From assembly GCF_000687165.1 (NCBI RefSeq), contig NZ_JMKU01000014.1:1-64000 (forward strand): a stretch of DNA of 64,000 bases. The letters run 5' to 3'. Shown here piece after piece: positions 43,679 through 50,867 of the stretch. The position numbers and the translations under genes were made by a program. Source of the DNA: Paracidovorax oryzae ATCC 19882. GTDB lineage: Bacteria; Pseudomonadota; Gammaproteobacteria; Burkholderiales; Burkholderiaceae_C. The notes under the pieces were generated by a model. That model made no database searches. It was given only the letters and a program-made list of their open reading frames with translations, and had not been told where the DNA came from. Numbering within the stretch: the stretch's first letter is position 1; each line of letters begins with the position of its first letter.

Positions 43679-44059
43679 ATGGCCCACCAAAGCCCTGCGC
43701 TGCGCGCCAAGATTGCCAAGACCCGAGCCGGAGCAAGTTCGGATTTGCCGCTCATCCGCAGTGCTGCCCACGTCGTGCTGGCGTGGGTCGCAGATGACGG
43801 AGATCTCCCATCGGCCCTGGCAGCTATGAAGGCCACGCATGGAACAAACTGGTCTCTCACTACAGCGCTCCAGGTCCTGTCTGGTCGACGTGGCCAGTTT
43901 GCTGCGGAGTGCGGGGTACCTGACGAGCGACCCAGGCTTTTTCTCGCCCACCTCGTGGCCAAATCGGTCTGCAGTGGAGCGGGCTTGGGTGCTGTCTCGC
44001 CGCCCAACCAGGAAGCGTTGGCTCAACTACAAAACCTCGTAGCAAGCCGCGTCCCGTGA
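43679..44059 (+). CDS. Small hypothetical protein
   Basis: Not recognised. A 126-residue frame beginning MAHQSPALRAKIAKTRAG (ATG 43673 adds two residues). It looks plausible (RSAAHVVLAWVADDGDLPSALAAMKATHG) but has no clear ribosome site, and other frames are open here. It could be a regulator of the following toxin-like pair, from which it is 131 nt away. Low confidence. Confidence 0.35.
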   Translation: MAHQSPALRAKIAKTRAGASSDLPLIRSAAHVVLAWVADDGDLPSALAAMKATHGTNWSLTTALQVLSGRRGQFAAECGVPDERPRLFLAHLVAKSVCSGAGLGAVSPPNQEALAQLQNLVASRVP

Positions 44060-44190
44060 GCGGAGGGCCTGGCTGGCGATGCGAGTGGCTGCGATTGGCC
44101 CTCGAGGCGACGCCGGTCCATACATACGGGGCCCAGGGATCGAGATGCGGCATCGGAGCAAATCTATTTCCGTTGTGGCACACTTTCGTC

Positions 44191-44415
44191 ATGGGCCGCT
44201 TACTCAAATCCCCCTCCGAAGGTCGTGTGCGCAAGCACACGTCCGTGGTGCGTGCCAAGCTCCAGCCCAAGATTGGCGCGGCTTTGAAGCGCGCTCGGAA
44301 AGCGGGCGGCTCCGATCTCAGGTTTCCCGATCTTTCTGGTGCTGAAGCAGCTGCGCTCATGGAAGCTGCCGGCATCGTCGACGGGAAAGGGAAGCTCGCG
44401 AAGAAGTATCGCTGA
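44191..44415 (+). CDS. Candidate antitoxin of the ART-like pair
   Basis: A 74-residue basic protein (GRLLKSPSEGRVRKHTSVV at the N-terminus, DGKGKLAKKYR at the end). Its TGA overlaps the next ATG as TGATG (44413-44417), so the two genes are translationally coupled in the small-gene-first order of toxin-antitoxin pairs. The basic N-terminal part could contact DNA. The longer frame from 44056 is not preferred because conserved-looking sequence starts at 44191. Antitoxin function is inferred from gene order only. Confidence 0.5.
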   Translation: MGRLLKSPSEGRVRKHTSVVRAKLQPKIGAALKRARKAGGSDLRFPDLSGAEAAALMEAAGIVDGKGKLAKKYR

Positions 44416-45146
44416 TGGGTCGGATCGTCCTGGCCTACCACGGCTGTGACATCACGACCCGTGACGGGTTTGTCCGTGGGCAAATCAAACCGAAAATCTC
44501 CAAGAACCAGTACGACTGGCTGGGCGATGGCCTGTACTTCTTCGAAAGCGATTGGGGCCGCGCGTTGAAGCTGGCCCAGACCTCCCACCTTCATCCTAGT
44601 CGGTTGCTAACTAAGAAGCCCATTGCGACGCCGGCCGTTGTGGGCGCAGTTTTGGACGTCGATCGTTGGTTCGATCTGACTACCCAGGCCGGAATCGGAG
44701 ACTTCACGAAAGCCGCCAAAGCTATTGGCAAGGCGAGCGCGGAAAGAGGCACGACGTCGCCGGAGAACCAGCCCGCGTTCCCTGGAGACCAAGATCTCCT
44801 GCACCGTGGATTCGACCGAGCTGCATGCGAGATGGTGCATACATTTCGGGCAGCGGCCCACGACGAAGCGCTCATAGCCCAGGACACGCATGCCATCGTT
44901 GCTTCTGCGCCATATCAGGCGTCCCGAGGGGCCTTCGAACAGGGCGGGGTGGTTTCCGAGGGTAGTTCCATTTGCGCGGACACCCATATCCAGATTGCCG
45001 TGCGCGATCTGGCCTGCATCAAGGGGTGGTTCTTGGTGCCAGGTGACGAACTTCTCAGTGACAAGGACTTGGCAGAGGCCAAGACGCGTTTGGACGAAGC
45101 AAAAAGGCAGCGTACTGCGGCAAAGCCTCGACAACCCGCGAAATAG
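44415..45146 (+). CDS. Putative ADP-ribosyltransferase-like toxin
   Basis: A 243-residue cytosolic protein. LAYHGCDI (6-13) followed by NQYDWLGDGLYFFESDWGRALKLA (31-54) fits the ART/PARP-like pattern of an early His, then G-x-G-x-YF, then a region with Glu and Ala-rich helix, as in DUF3990-like proteins. AFDRAACEMVHTFRAA-like middle parts and a charged Lys/Arg tail follow. It is coupled to a small upstream gene in toxin-antitoxin style. ART fold, NAD use and toxicity are inferred from motif shape, not from a family match. Confidence 0.5.
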   Translation: MGRIVLAYHGCDITTRDGFVRGQIKPKISKNQYDWLGDGLYFFESDWGRALKLAQTSHLHPSRLLTKKPIATPAVVGAVLDVDRWFDLTTQAGIGDFTKAAKAIGKASAERGTTSPENQPAFPGDQDLLHRGFDRAACEMVHTFRAAAHDEALIAQDTHAIVASAPYQASRGAFEQGGVVSEGSSICADTHIQIAVRDLACIKGWFLVPGDELLSDKDLAEAKTRLDEAKRQRTAAKPRQPAK

Positions 45147-45345
45147 GTAATTGAGCCTTGATAGGACACCCGGCAACCCCTGCAGGCTGACTGCGGTCGT
45201 TTGGCCAGTTTACGCTATCGGCAAAAGCAGAAGTTCATCTTGGGTCTTCGCAACGTTTGATGAAGATTATCTGGTGTTAACCAATGTCAGCGTCCCCAGC
45301 GGTAGTGAAAATCTTCGGCGCTCATTAGCAACAATGAATTGGATT

Positions 45346-46308
45346 TCAATTCGAATGATATCCGACGGTCGCATAATATGAAGGCATGCCATAACAGGCA
45401 AACAATTGAACACGCACCACACAAAATCTGACGCCGTTTTTAATTATTTCTCCGACTTCTATTTCGTGTAGATTTTCTGACTTTGGGGTAGGCCTATTCC
45501 ATAGTACCCCCACATGCTCGAAGTGATCGACTGCAGAATCTTGTGGAAGAAATTTTCTAGTTATAAATTTATCCACCAAAACAATGAAGGGTGTTTCTCT
45601 AAAATAATGCATTGAATATGCAAGGGCTATCTTGCAAATTAACTGAGCAAACCTTATCAGGTCAATATGCTGACTGGAAAATGATTTGATGCCAAAATTG
45701 GATAGCTTATCTTCTGAAACGTTCAAGTTGCAGACTGCCAGTCGCAGAATTTCATTATTAATTTTTGGTTTTGAGCTTACAGAGGCTGCAGGAAATAGCA
45801 CTGGCAGGACAAGTACAGTTGGATGATCGGCAAGAGATGCGACGAAGTAATCATTGTTTTCAGCACCAGCATCTGCAAGCAAACTCTTCTTCATCGGAGC
45901 TGATCGTCCTTCAATTTTCTTTCCTTGGATGCCCATTTGTGTGCGGGGTCCAAGGAATAGCTCTTTAGCAAGGCTGCGTTCAAAATCGGAAGTTATTTCT
46001 TGACAATCAGAACAAGAAGAAGCAGGAAGCTCAAGACAGGCGCCTAAAAATTCAGGAATAATATGCTCACTTGTGAGCTGCAATTTAGCCCCTTGTTTAT
46101 CGTGAGTTCTGCGGCAGTAGACACAAAAATTCATAGGAGATAATTTTTTATCCCCTTTATTCTTTTGGGCTGGAAAGGATATAGAGTGTATCGAATTAAA
46201 GACTCCCTCATCATAAATCCGAAATGCCCCCGTCGGAGTGTACGCAATTTTTCCAACTTTTGGAAAATTGGAAAAATCTCTGAAGTTATATTTTATATAT
46301 CTATCCAT
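45346..46308 (-). CDS. HNH-endonuclease-domain protein (AT-rich)
   Basis: A 320-residue protein with FCVYC (61-65), SEHIIPEFLG (80-89) and SSCSDCQE (98-104). This is a zinc-stabilised HNH core of the CxxC...HII...CxxC type, usually a DNA endonuclease. The rest is unfamiliar. GC is far below the surroundings, suggesting recent acquisition, possibly as a defence or homing nuclease. ATG 46308 is conservative; TTG 46317, three codons upstream, has GGGAG 5 nt before it and may be the true start. A structured leader lies upstream (46459-46558). Confidence 0.65.
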   Translation of the reverse strand: MDRYIKYNFRDFSNFPKVGKIAYTPTGAFRIYDEGVFNSIHSISFPAQKNKGDKKLSPMNFCVYCRRTHDKQGAKLQLTSEHIIPEFLGACLELPASSCSDCQEITSDFERSLAKELFLGPRTQMGIQGKKIEGRSAPMKKSLLADAGAENNDYFVASLADHPTVLVLPVLFPAASVSSKPKINNEILRLAVCNLNVSEDKLSNFGIKSFSSQHIDLIRFAQLICKIALAYSMHYFRETPFIVLVDKFITRKFLPQDSAVDHFEHVGVLWNRPTPKSENLHEIEVGEIIKNGVRFCVVRVQLFACYGMPSYYATVGYHSN

Positions 46309-46317
46309 GATGACCAA

Positions 46318-46657
46318 AAAATCTCCCGAATCTGAGCAACATCAGAAATTAAAGGCTCAGGCGACGTGCTTGAGTTCTTACGAAAGCAAAGAACAATAGG
46401 CTCGTAGTTCTTATAAAAATGGATATAACCCGCGATTCTAAGAGTGAGCAATCAAAAAAATTTTAGACAACCCTAAAATTAGAGATTCGAGCTAGTTGCA
46501 GGCAGTGCAACTACCAATGATAGAGTGACTGCTACTAGCCGAAAGCAGTCGCCTGCAAGCAGATCTTCAAGGTCGGCAACCGCTGCAAAACGGTCGTCTG
46601 GTTCTGGTCGGTCACAAATGGCTGCACTACGAGAACTGTTGACCATCGGTGCTCAAG
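46318..46657. other. Structured non-coding region between the SprT-like and HNH genes
   Basis: 340 bp with no convincing gene. It contains three perfect inverted repeats within about 100 bp (46459-46480, 46493-46513, 46527-46550) and a long-range pairing TTGCAGGC/GCCTGCAA (46497-46504 with 46551-46558) that excludes the second hairpin. Read on the minus strand, it precedes the HNH gene. Confidence 0.5.
46459..46480 (-). terminator. Possible weak intrinsic terminator
   Basis: On the minus strand AATTTTAG and CTAAAATT form an 8-bp stem with a 6-nt loop, followed by a T-rich run. The stem is mostly A-T and so weak. It could end SprT-gene transcription or act as an attenuator before the HNH gene. 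Confidence 0.35.
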
Positions 46658-47464
46658 CTACTGAGCAATGAATCCCAACTGGCATTCGCCGCACACGATC
46701 TTCAAGCCAGGCTTCCCCCACACGCTCACACGGCACTGGCTGCAGGTGTACTTCAACCTATTGGACTTGTTGGCGGACGTCGCACCATCCTGCTCCGCTG
46801 CCGTCCCTGCAGCGCTGCGCACGGGACGCACGACGCCCGCGAGTGCAGGTACCGTTTCCATCGGAGGCCTGGAGCCGACCAGGCCGGAAAGATGTGCGGC
46901 CGCGGCCGCTTGCTGGCCCAAGCGGACGTGATCCTCTGCAGGAAAGCGGTCGTACCAGCTCAGCTGAAAACTGGAGGTCAGCAACTCGCTGCAGGCCTCC
47001 AAGAAGCGCCCGCCGGACAGGGCGTAGTCGGCCATCATGTCGCCCGTGCGCTTCCCGCCAGGCTGGCCCGTCGAGGAGGGCATGAGGCCAACGGCCTCCA
47101 TCTTGGACGCCCACTCCTCGTTGTGGTACCGCCCTCGGCCCGGCGTGCCAAAGTGGTGCTGCCACAGATGGCACATCTCATGGACCATTGTCTGCATGGT
47201 CTCGATGAGCGGCACGGCGGCAAAGTAGGTCGGGTTCATCGCGATCTCATCGGTCGTTCCGCCGTCGAGCGAAGCGAACCGTGCAGCCGAGAAGTACCCG
47301 CAGGTACGTTTCTCCCGCTGCAGGGTGATCAGGCAACCGGGCAGCTGGCCACCGAATAGCCGCGCGTTGAAGTGGTCATAGGCCTGCTGCAATTCCGCAT
47401 AGGTAACCCGAGTCGGCGCGGCGCCGGCCGCGGCGAAGAGGGTCGGCTCGAGGATGGCGTTCAT
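46658..47464 (-). CDS. SprT-like zinc metalloprotease domain protein
   Basis: A 268-residue protein. The zincin motif HEMCH (95-99) sits in TMVHEMCHLWQHHFG, preceded by HFNARLFGGQLP, a SprT/Spartan landmark. The C-terminus has a zinc ribbon (YTCSQC...KIVCGEC). Spartan proteins degrade DNA-protein crosslinks. SprT-like genes are frequent on plasmids and ICEs, where they might process relaxase-DNA or defence complexes. ATG 47464 lacks a strong ribosome site; TTG 47473 is an alternative. Confidence 0.8.
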   Translation of the reverse strand: MNAILEPTLFAAAGAAPTRVTYAELQQAYDHFNARLFGGQLPGCLITLQREKRTCGYFSAARFASLDGGTTDEIAMNPTYFAAVPLIETMQTMVHEMCHLWQHHFGTPGRGRYHNEEWASKMEAVGLMPSSTGQPGGKRTGDMMADYALSGGRFLEACSELLTSSFQLSWYDRFPAEDHVRLGQQAAAAAHLSGLVGSRPPMETVPALAGVVRPVRSAAGTAAEQDGATSANKSNRLKYTCSQCRVSVWGKPGLKIVCGECQLGFIAQ

Positions 47465-47491
47465 GCGGAGCAATAAGCGTTGGACGGCGGC

Positions 47492-47986
47492 CTAGCGAAC
47501 CGTCGCGAGCGGCAGGAACAGGGTGCGAGGCGCGTCGACCAGCGCGATGAAGCCATGGTGCGCGTAGAACGCCGCAGCCTGGTCGTCCTTGGCATCCACC
47601 ACCAGGACTGCGGCTGGGATCTCGGCGCCGGCGGCGCGGCGCAGCGCGTCGACCAACAACGCGCCGCCCAGGCCCTTACCCTTGAATTCGACGTCGACCG
47701 CGAGCCGGCCCATGCGAACCGCGGGAACTGAGGCATAGCGCGGCAACTTCCGCCTCACTTCGTCGGACAGCCTGTCCAGCGGTACGCCCGCGGCCGCGAG
47801 CGTGTAGTAGCCGACGATGCGCCGTGCATCGTCCACCGCGACGAAGCATGCGGCGACACGCCGGCGGATGTCCTGGGACACCTGCTCGCGCAAATAGCGA
47901 TCGAGAGCCGGGACGCCGCTGGAGAACTGGCTCCGGTCGTGCGCTGAACCATCGAGCAACGCGACATGAAACGGGGCCCGGCTCAT
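47492..47986 (-). CDS. GNAT acetyltransferase toxin (TacT/AtaT-like)
   Basis: Toxin of a GNAT/DUF1778 toxin-antitoxin pair, 164 residues. GNAT signatures are VGYYTLAAAGVPLDRL and MGRLAVDVEFKGKGLGGALLVDAL (acetyl-CoA loop GKGLGG), with a C-terminal AAAFYAHHGFIALVD. Family members acetylate the amino group of charged tRNAs and stop translation. The ATG overlaps the antitoxin stop as ATGA (47983-47986), ensuring antitoxin-first synthesis. Confidence 0.85.
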   Translation of the reverse strand: MSRAPFHVALLDGSAHDRSQFSSGVPALDRYLREQVSQDIRRRVAACFVAVDDARRIVGYYTLAAAGVPLDRLSDEVRRKLPRYASVPAVRMGRLAVDVEFKGKGLGGALLVDALRRAAGAEIPAAVLVVDAKDDQAAAFYAHHGFIALVDAPRTLFLPLATVR

Positions 47987-48261
47987 TCCGAGCGCAGCAG
48001 CTTGCCGTGGCGCGCCATGGCGCGCTTGAGCGCCGGAGCAGGCTTCGGCGGGACGAGCAGCGCGTCGGCGAAGCGCTGCTGATCCTCGAGGGACAGGCGG
48101 ATGACTTCCGACTCCTCGATCGCGCGCTGTGCGGCGGCCTGGAGCGACGTGACCATAAAGTCGGTCAGGGACCGGCCCTGGAGTTCTGCAGCGCGCTTGA
48201 TCAGTTCTTGCAGTGCAGGGGTGACCCGGGCTTCTAGCCGGGCGGATGCAGCGATGGCCAT
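47983..48261 (-). CDS. DUF1778 ribbon-helix-helix antitoxin
   Basis: A 92-residue antitoxin: SARLEARVTPALQELIKRAAELQGRSLTDFMV is the DUF1778 RHH DNA-binding part, and the C-terminal LLRSE end probably wraps the toxin. A good AGGAGG lies 8 nt before the ATG. The complex should repress its own promoter at the palindrome just upstream (48288-48300). Confidence 0.85.
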   Translation of the reverse strand: MAIAASARLEARVTPALQELIKRAAELQGRSLTDFMVTSLQAAAQRAIEESEVIRLSLEDQQRFADALLVPPKPAPALKRAMARHGKLLRSE

Positions 48262-48281
48262 GGTGTGAACCTCCTGCGAAA

Positions 48282-48300
48282 ATTGTACGGCAATTTGCCG
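48282..48300 (-). promoter_or_regulatory. Promoter and operator of the GNAT/DUF1778 pair
   Basis: On the minus strand TACAAT (48287-48282) is a good -10, about 20 nt upstream of the antitoxin ATG. The perfect palindrome CGGCAA-T-TTGCCG (48288-48300) abuts it in the spacer, the expected place for an RHH autorepressor. The -35 is weak, as is common for repressed promoters. Confidence 0.55.
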
Positions 48301-48412
48301 GAATGTATGTTGCGTGAGCGGTCTCTGGACCGAGCCGAGCTTTACACCGGCCGGGGCACTCGCTACGATCTGTCAACCGGCATCTCGCAGACGTGATGTC
48401 CGGCTTGGACGA

Positions 48413-48456
48413 CCAGGTGATGTGATCCACCTGGCACACGCGGTTCCAACCGCGTG
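48413..48456. repeat. Two adjacent perfect inverted repeats
   Basis: CCAGGTG/CACCTGG (48413-48419, 48428-48434; 8-nt loop) is followed 2 nt later by CACGCGGTT-CC-AACCGCGTG (48437-48456), a 9-bp stem with a 2-nt loop. They lie in the 272-nt divergent region between the antitoxin and the small membrane-protein gene. They could be operators, a cruciform site or a structured leader. Confidence 0.6.
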
Positions 48457-48533
48457 GTGCGTTTCGGTCTGGGCTGTTTTGTCGGCAGCCGCCCGATCGC
48501 GCATGTGATCGGAGGATCTGTGGGAGGATCAAC

Positions 48534-48773
48534 ATGCTCGAATTTCTTTTTCGCCTGGTCGTAGAGACCGTCAAATTCGCTTTTCGGCTTCTCATGATTT
48601 TGGGCGGCGCGCTTGTGCCCGCGATGGGCAACGCAGCATCCGCCTTCGCTCGCAAAGAAGAAAATGGCGGGGATGGCATGGTCTTCACCTCTCACGATGC
48701 TGATCGAGCTTTCTTCAACGGTGAAATCGACGCATTCGAACGCCGAGCCTATCGAGACCGACTCGGCGATTAA
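48534..48773 (+). CDS. Small membrane protein of unknown function
   Basis: A 79-residue protein with one N-terminal hydrophobic segment (FRLLMILGGALVPAMG) and a charged cytosolic tail (RAFFNGEIDAFERRAYRDRLGD). GGGAGGATC gives a strong ribosome site. It is the only plus-strand gene at this end and converges on the T4SS operon, its stop abutting the traG stop. No family recognised. Confidence 0.5.
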   Translation: MLEFLFRLVVETVKFAFRLLMILGGALVPAMGNAASAFARKEENGGDGMVFTSHDADRAFFNGEIDAFERRAYRDRLGD

Positions 48774-50402
48774 TCATCGACGGCCCCGCGGGAGGGACTT
48801 GGACGCGCTGCCAGCGGATACGGCCATTCCTCCTGATTGCGACAGCAACTCGCTGTCCATTCCAATCCGATATCCCATCCAGCCGAGAACGGCAGACCAC
48901 ATCAGCGGCAGACCCACGAACATCAGCATCAGCAGGATGTTCAGCAGCATCCGCTTGTAGATCTGCGGTTGTCCGGAACTGAAGCTCTGCGTGATCTCCT
49001 GCATCATCGCGGAGCCGCTGAACCCGGGGTACATCGCATCGATGAGGTGGGCGTCGATCCAGCGCGCGACGAACCAGAGCACCGACCAGAACTTCACCGT
49101 GAAGATCGCCAGGGTGCCGTAGAAGGCCACCTTGAGGTCATAGCCGCTCAGGAAGATGATCATCGGCAGGAACATGTAGAGGGCCATGAGCACCAGGGCC
49201 TGGACCATGGGCAGGGCATTCAGAAGCGGGACCATGGCGAGCGAGGCGTCCAGCGCTTTGTTGGCGACGCCCCAGGTGCTGATTGCCCCGGTTACGGTTC
49301 GCCACGTGTTGGTGCCCACACCGTACTCGTCGCCCATGATCCGCTCCGGGCTCACAAACACCGGATTGGCCTTCTCGAAGCCGAGCCGGGCCACGCTGTC
49401 CTTGGCCTCGTCCGCCGACTTGAACGAAAGCGTGTTCTGGACCTTCTGCGAGAGGCCTCGCCAGGCCGAGGTGTTGGTGATGAGCTTCTCGCGCAGGCCC
49501 ATCGTGCCTGACTCCCACCACTCCTTGCAGGTCGGCCGCCCCCAGTCCGGATTCTGGTATCCCGCCTCGGGCGTGCCCTCCGGTGCCGGCGTCTGGATGT
49601 AGTCCGTGTCCCGGGCGAAATCGATCGGCCAGCCCGGCACCGGGTTGTACGAGCGGATGGTGCCGTAGAAGCCCTTCTCGGTCCGGAAGAACTGGCTCCC
49701 CACCCAGTCCACGTCGGTTGGCCCGTAGCTGCTGCCTTCGGCCAGGATGGCTTTTCCGGTCGCTGAGATCGTGGCCTTGTCCATGGCCAGGTACTGGCTG
49801 CGGGCGGGGATGAAGCATTCGGAATAGAACCGCTGCAGATCGTGCAGCAGGCCCGGGTCCTCGATCGTCGCCATCCGCGCCATGTCTTCGATGACGCGGA
49901 TGTCGCGCGAGGAACTGCTCAAGCCGGCGCGAAACGCGCTGTTGATGCCCGACGAGATGCCCATGACCGCGTACCACCACGCCGGCACGTAGCTGAGGTT
50001 GCCCGCCTTGCTGAACGCACCCGAGACGGCGTCGGCCATTGCGACGTCGTAGCTCGAGCGCGTGCCGCTCTTGAGCGACACCGGTTGCGGCTCGCTGTTG
50101 TCGAGCGACCGCGTGGGGGTGTAGCTCAGGTTGACGTTGTGCAGCGAGGTGATCGGCGTGGTCGCGAAGCAGACGGTCATCACGAAGAGCGCGGTGTACA
50201 GGCGCGTCTGCACCGATTCCAGCAGCCCGAGCACGCCGTGGAAGCCTTGGCCTTGCTCCTTGGCCTCCCGCCAGGCGTTGAACACGATGAGGGCGAAGGG
50301 CAGGGCGGCCAGGCCCGTGCCGGTGATGATCTCGCCCATGATGTTGGCGAAGGCCCACCCGTACATGGTGGTGAAGAGCTCCAGGTAGCTGTCGAGCTGC
50401 AT
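48774..50402 (-). CDS. traG: TraG-like conjugative transfer membrane protein
   Basis: A 542-residue inner-membrane protein corresponding to the TraG N-terminal domain of MPF-G systems, involved in mating-pair stabilisation or pilus assembly. It begins YLELFTTMYGWAFANIMGEI. Membrane segments near residues 85-105, 395-440 (MVQALVLMALYMFLPMIIFL) and 480-505 flank a large periplasmic part (WVGSQFFRTEKGFYGTI). It lacks the long exclusion-type C-terminus of F TraG. It is the last gene of the operon. Confidence 0.85.
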   Translation of the reverse strand: MQLDSYLELFTTMYGWAFANIMGEIITGTGLAALPFALIVFNAWREAKEQGQGFHGVLGLLESVQTRLYTALFVMTVCFATTPITSLHNVNLSYTPTRSLDNSEPQPVSLKSGTRSSYDVAMADAVSGAFSKAGNLSYVPAWWYAVMGISSGINSAFRAGLSSSSRDIRVIEDMARMATIEDPGLLHDLQRFYSECFIPARSQYLAMDKATISATGKAILAEGSSYGPTDVDWVGSQFFRTEKGFYGTIRSYNPVPGWPIDFARDTDYIQTPAPEGTPEAGYQNPDWGRPTCKEWWESGTMGLREKLITNTSAWRGLSQKVQNTLSFKSADEAKDSVARLGFEKANPVFVSPERIMGDEYGVGTNTWRTVTGAISTWGVANKALDASLAMVPLLNALPMVQALVLMALYMFLPMIIFLSGYDLKVAFYGTLAIFTVKFWSVLWFVARWIDAHLIDAMYPGFSGSAMMQEITQSFSSGQPQIYKRMLLNILLMLMFVGLPLMWSAVLGWMGYRIGMDSELLSQSGGMAVSAGSASKSLPRGRR

Positions 50403-50414
50403 GGTGGATTCCGA

Positions 50415-50867
50415 TCAGGATTGCGGGACGGCCAGGAACAGGGTCACGACCTGGAGCAGACGCGCCGGCCCGATGGGCACGGTGACCAGGTAGAGCGCCA
50501 GAAGAAGCGCCGCGTGCCAACGCAGGGCCATCACACGGCGGACCTCCCGCTTCGCAACGATCCCCCGGCGGCGGCCGATGAGCACGATAAATCGCCACTG
50601 GACCACTATCCAGACGCACACGGCTACCTGGACCAGCACGCCCACGTGCGCGGCGCCGCGTAGCGCGCGCTGCAGGCGGATGAACAACTCCGGTGGCATC
50701 GTGAGCACTGCCGTCAGCAGCAGCGCACCAACGCCGGCGAGCACCAGGCCGTAGAGGATCCAACCCAGCCACCGCCTGACGCGGCTGCGGGCCGGCGGCC
50801 GAGCGCCGGCAGCTGCATCACCGGACTTATCGGAGCCGGCGGCAGGCAGGTGCGGGCCCGCGCTCAT
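50415..50867 (-). CDS. Small three-helix membrane protein of the T4SS operon
   Basis: A 150-residue protein with three predicted membrane helices (WILYGLVLAGVGALLLTAVL, VLVQVAVCVWIVVQWRFIVL, and AALLLALYLVTVPIG). The ATG overlaps the previous stop as ATGA (50864-50867) and traG starts 12 nt later. This position in MPF-G operons usually holds an unnamed conserved membrane protein; its role is unknown. Confidence 0.7.
   Translation of the reverse strand: MSAGPHLPAAGSDKSGDAAAGARPPARSRVRRWLGWILYGLVLAGVGALLLTAVLTMPPELFIRLQRALRGAAHVGVLVQVAVCVWIVVQWRFIVLIGRRRGIVAKREVRRVMALRWHAALLLALYLVTVPIGPARLLQVVTLFLAVPQS

Noticed and set aside
45151-45381. 76-residue plus-strand frame downstream of the ART-like gene
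   Set aside because: No ribosome site, no resemblance to a family, and overlap with the 3' end of the HNH gene.
48262-48533. oriT of the element
   Set aside because: Inverted repeats are present, but no known nick motif was recognised and no relaxase gene is nearby; kept only as a finding to test.
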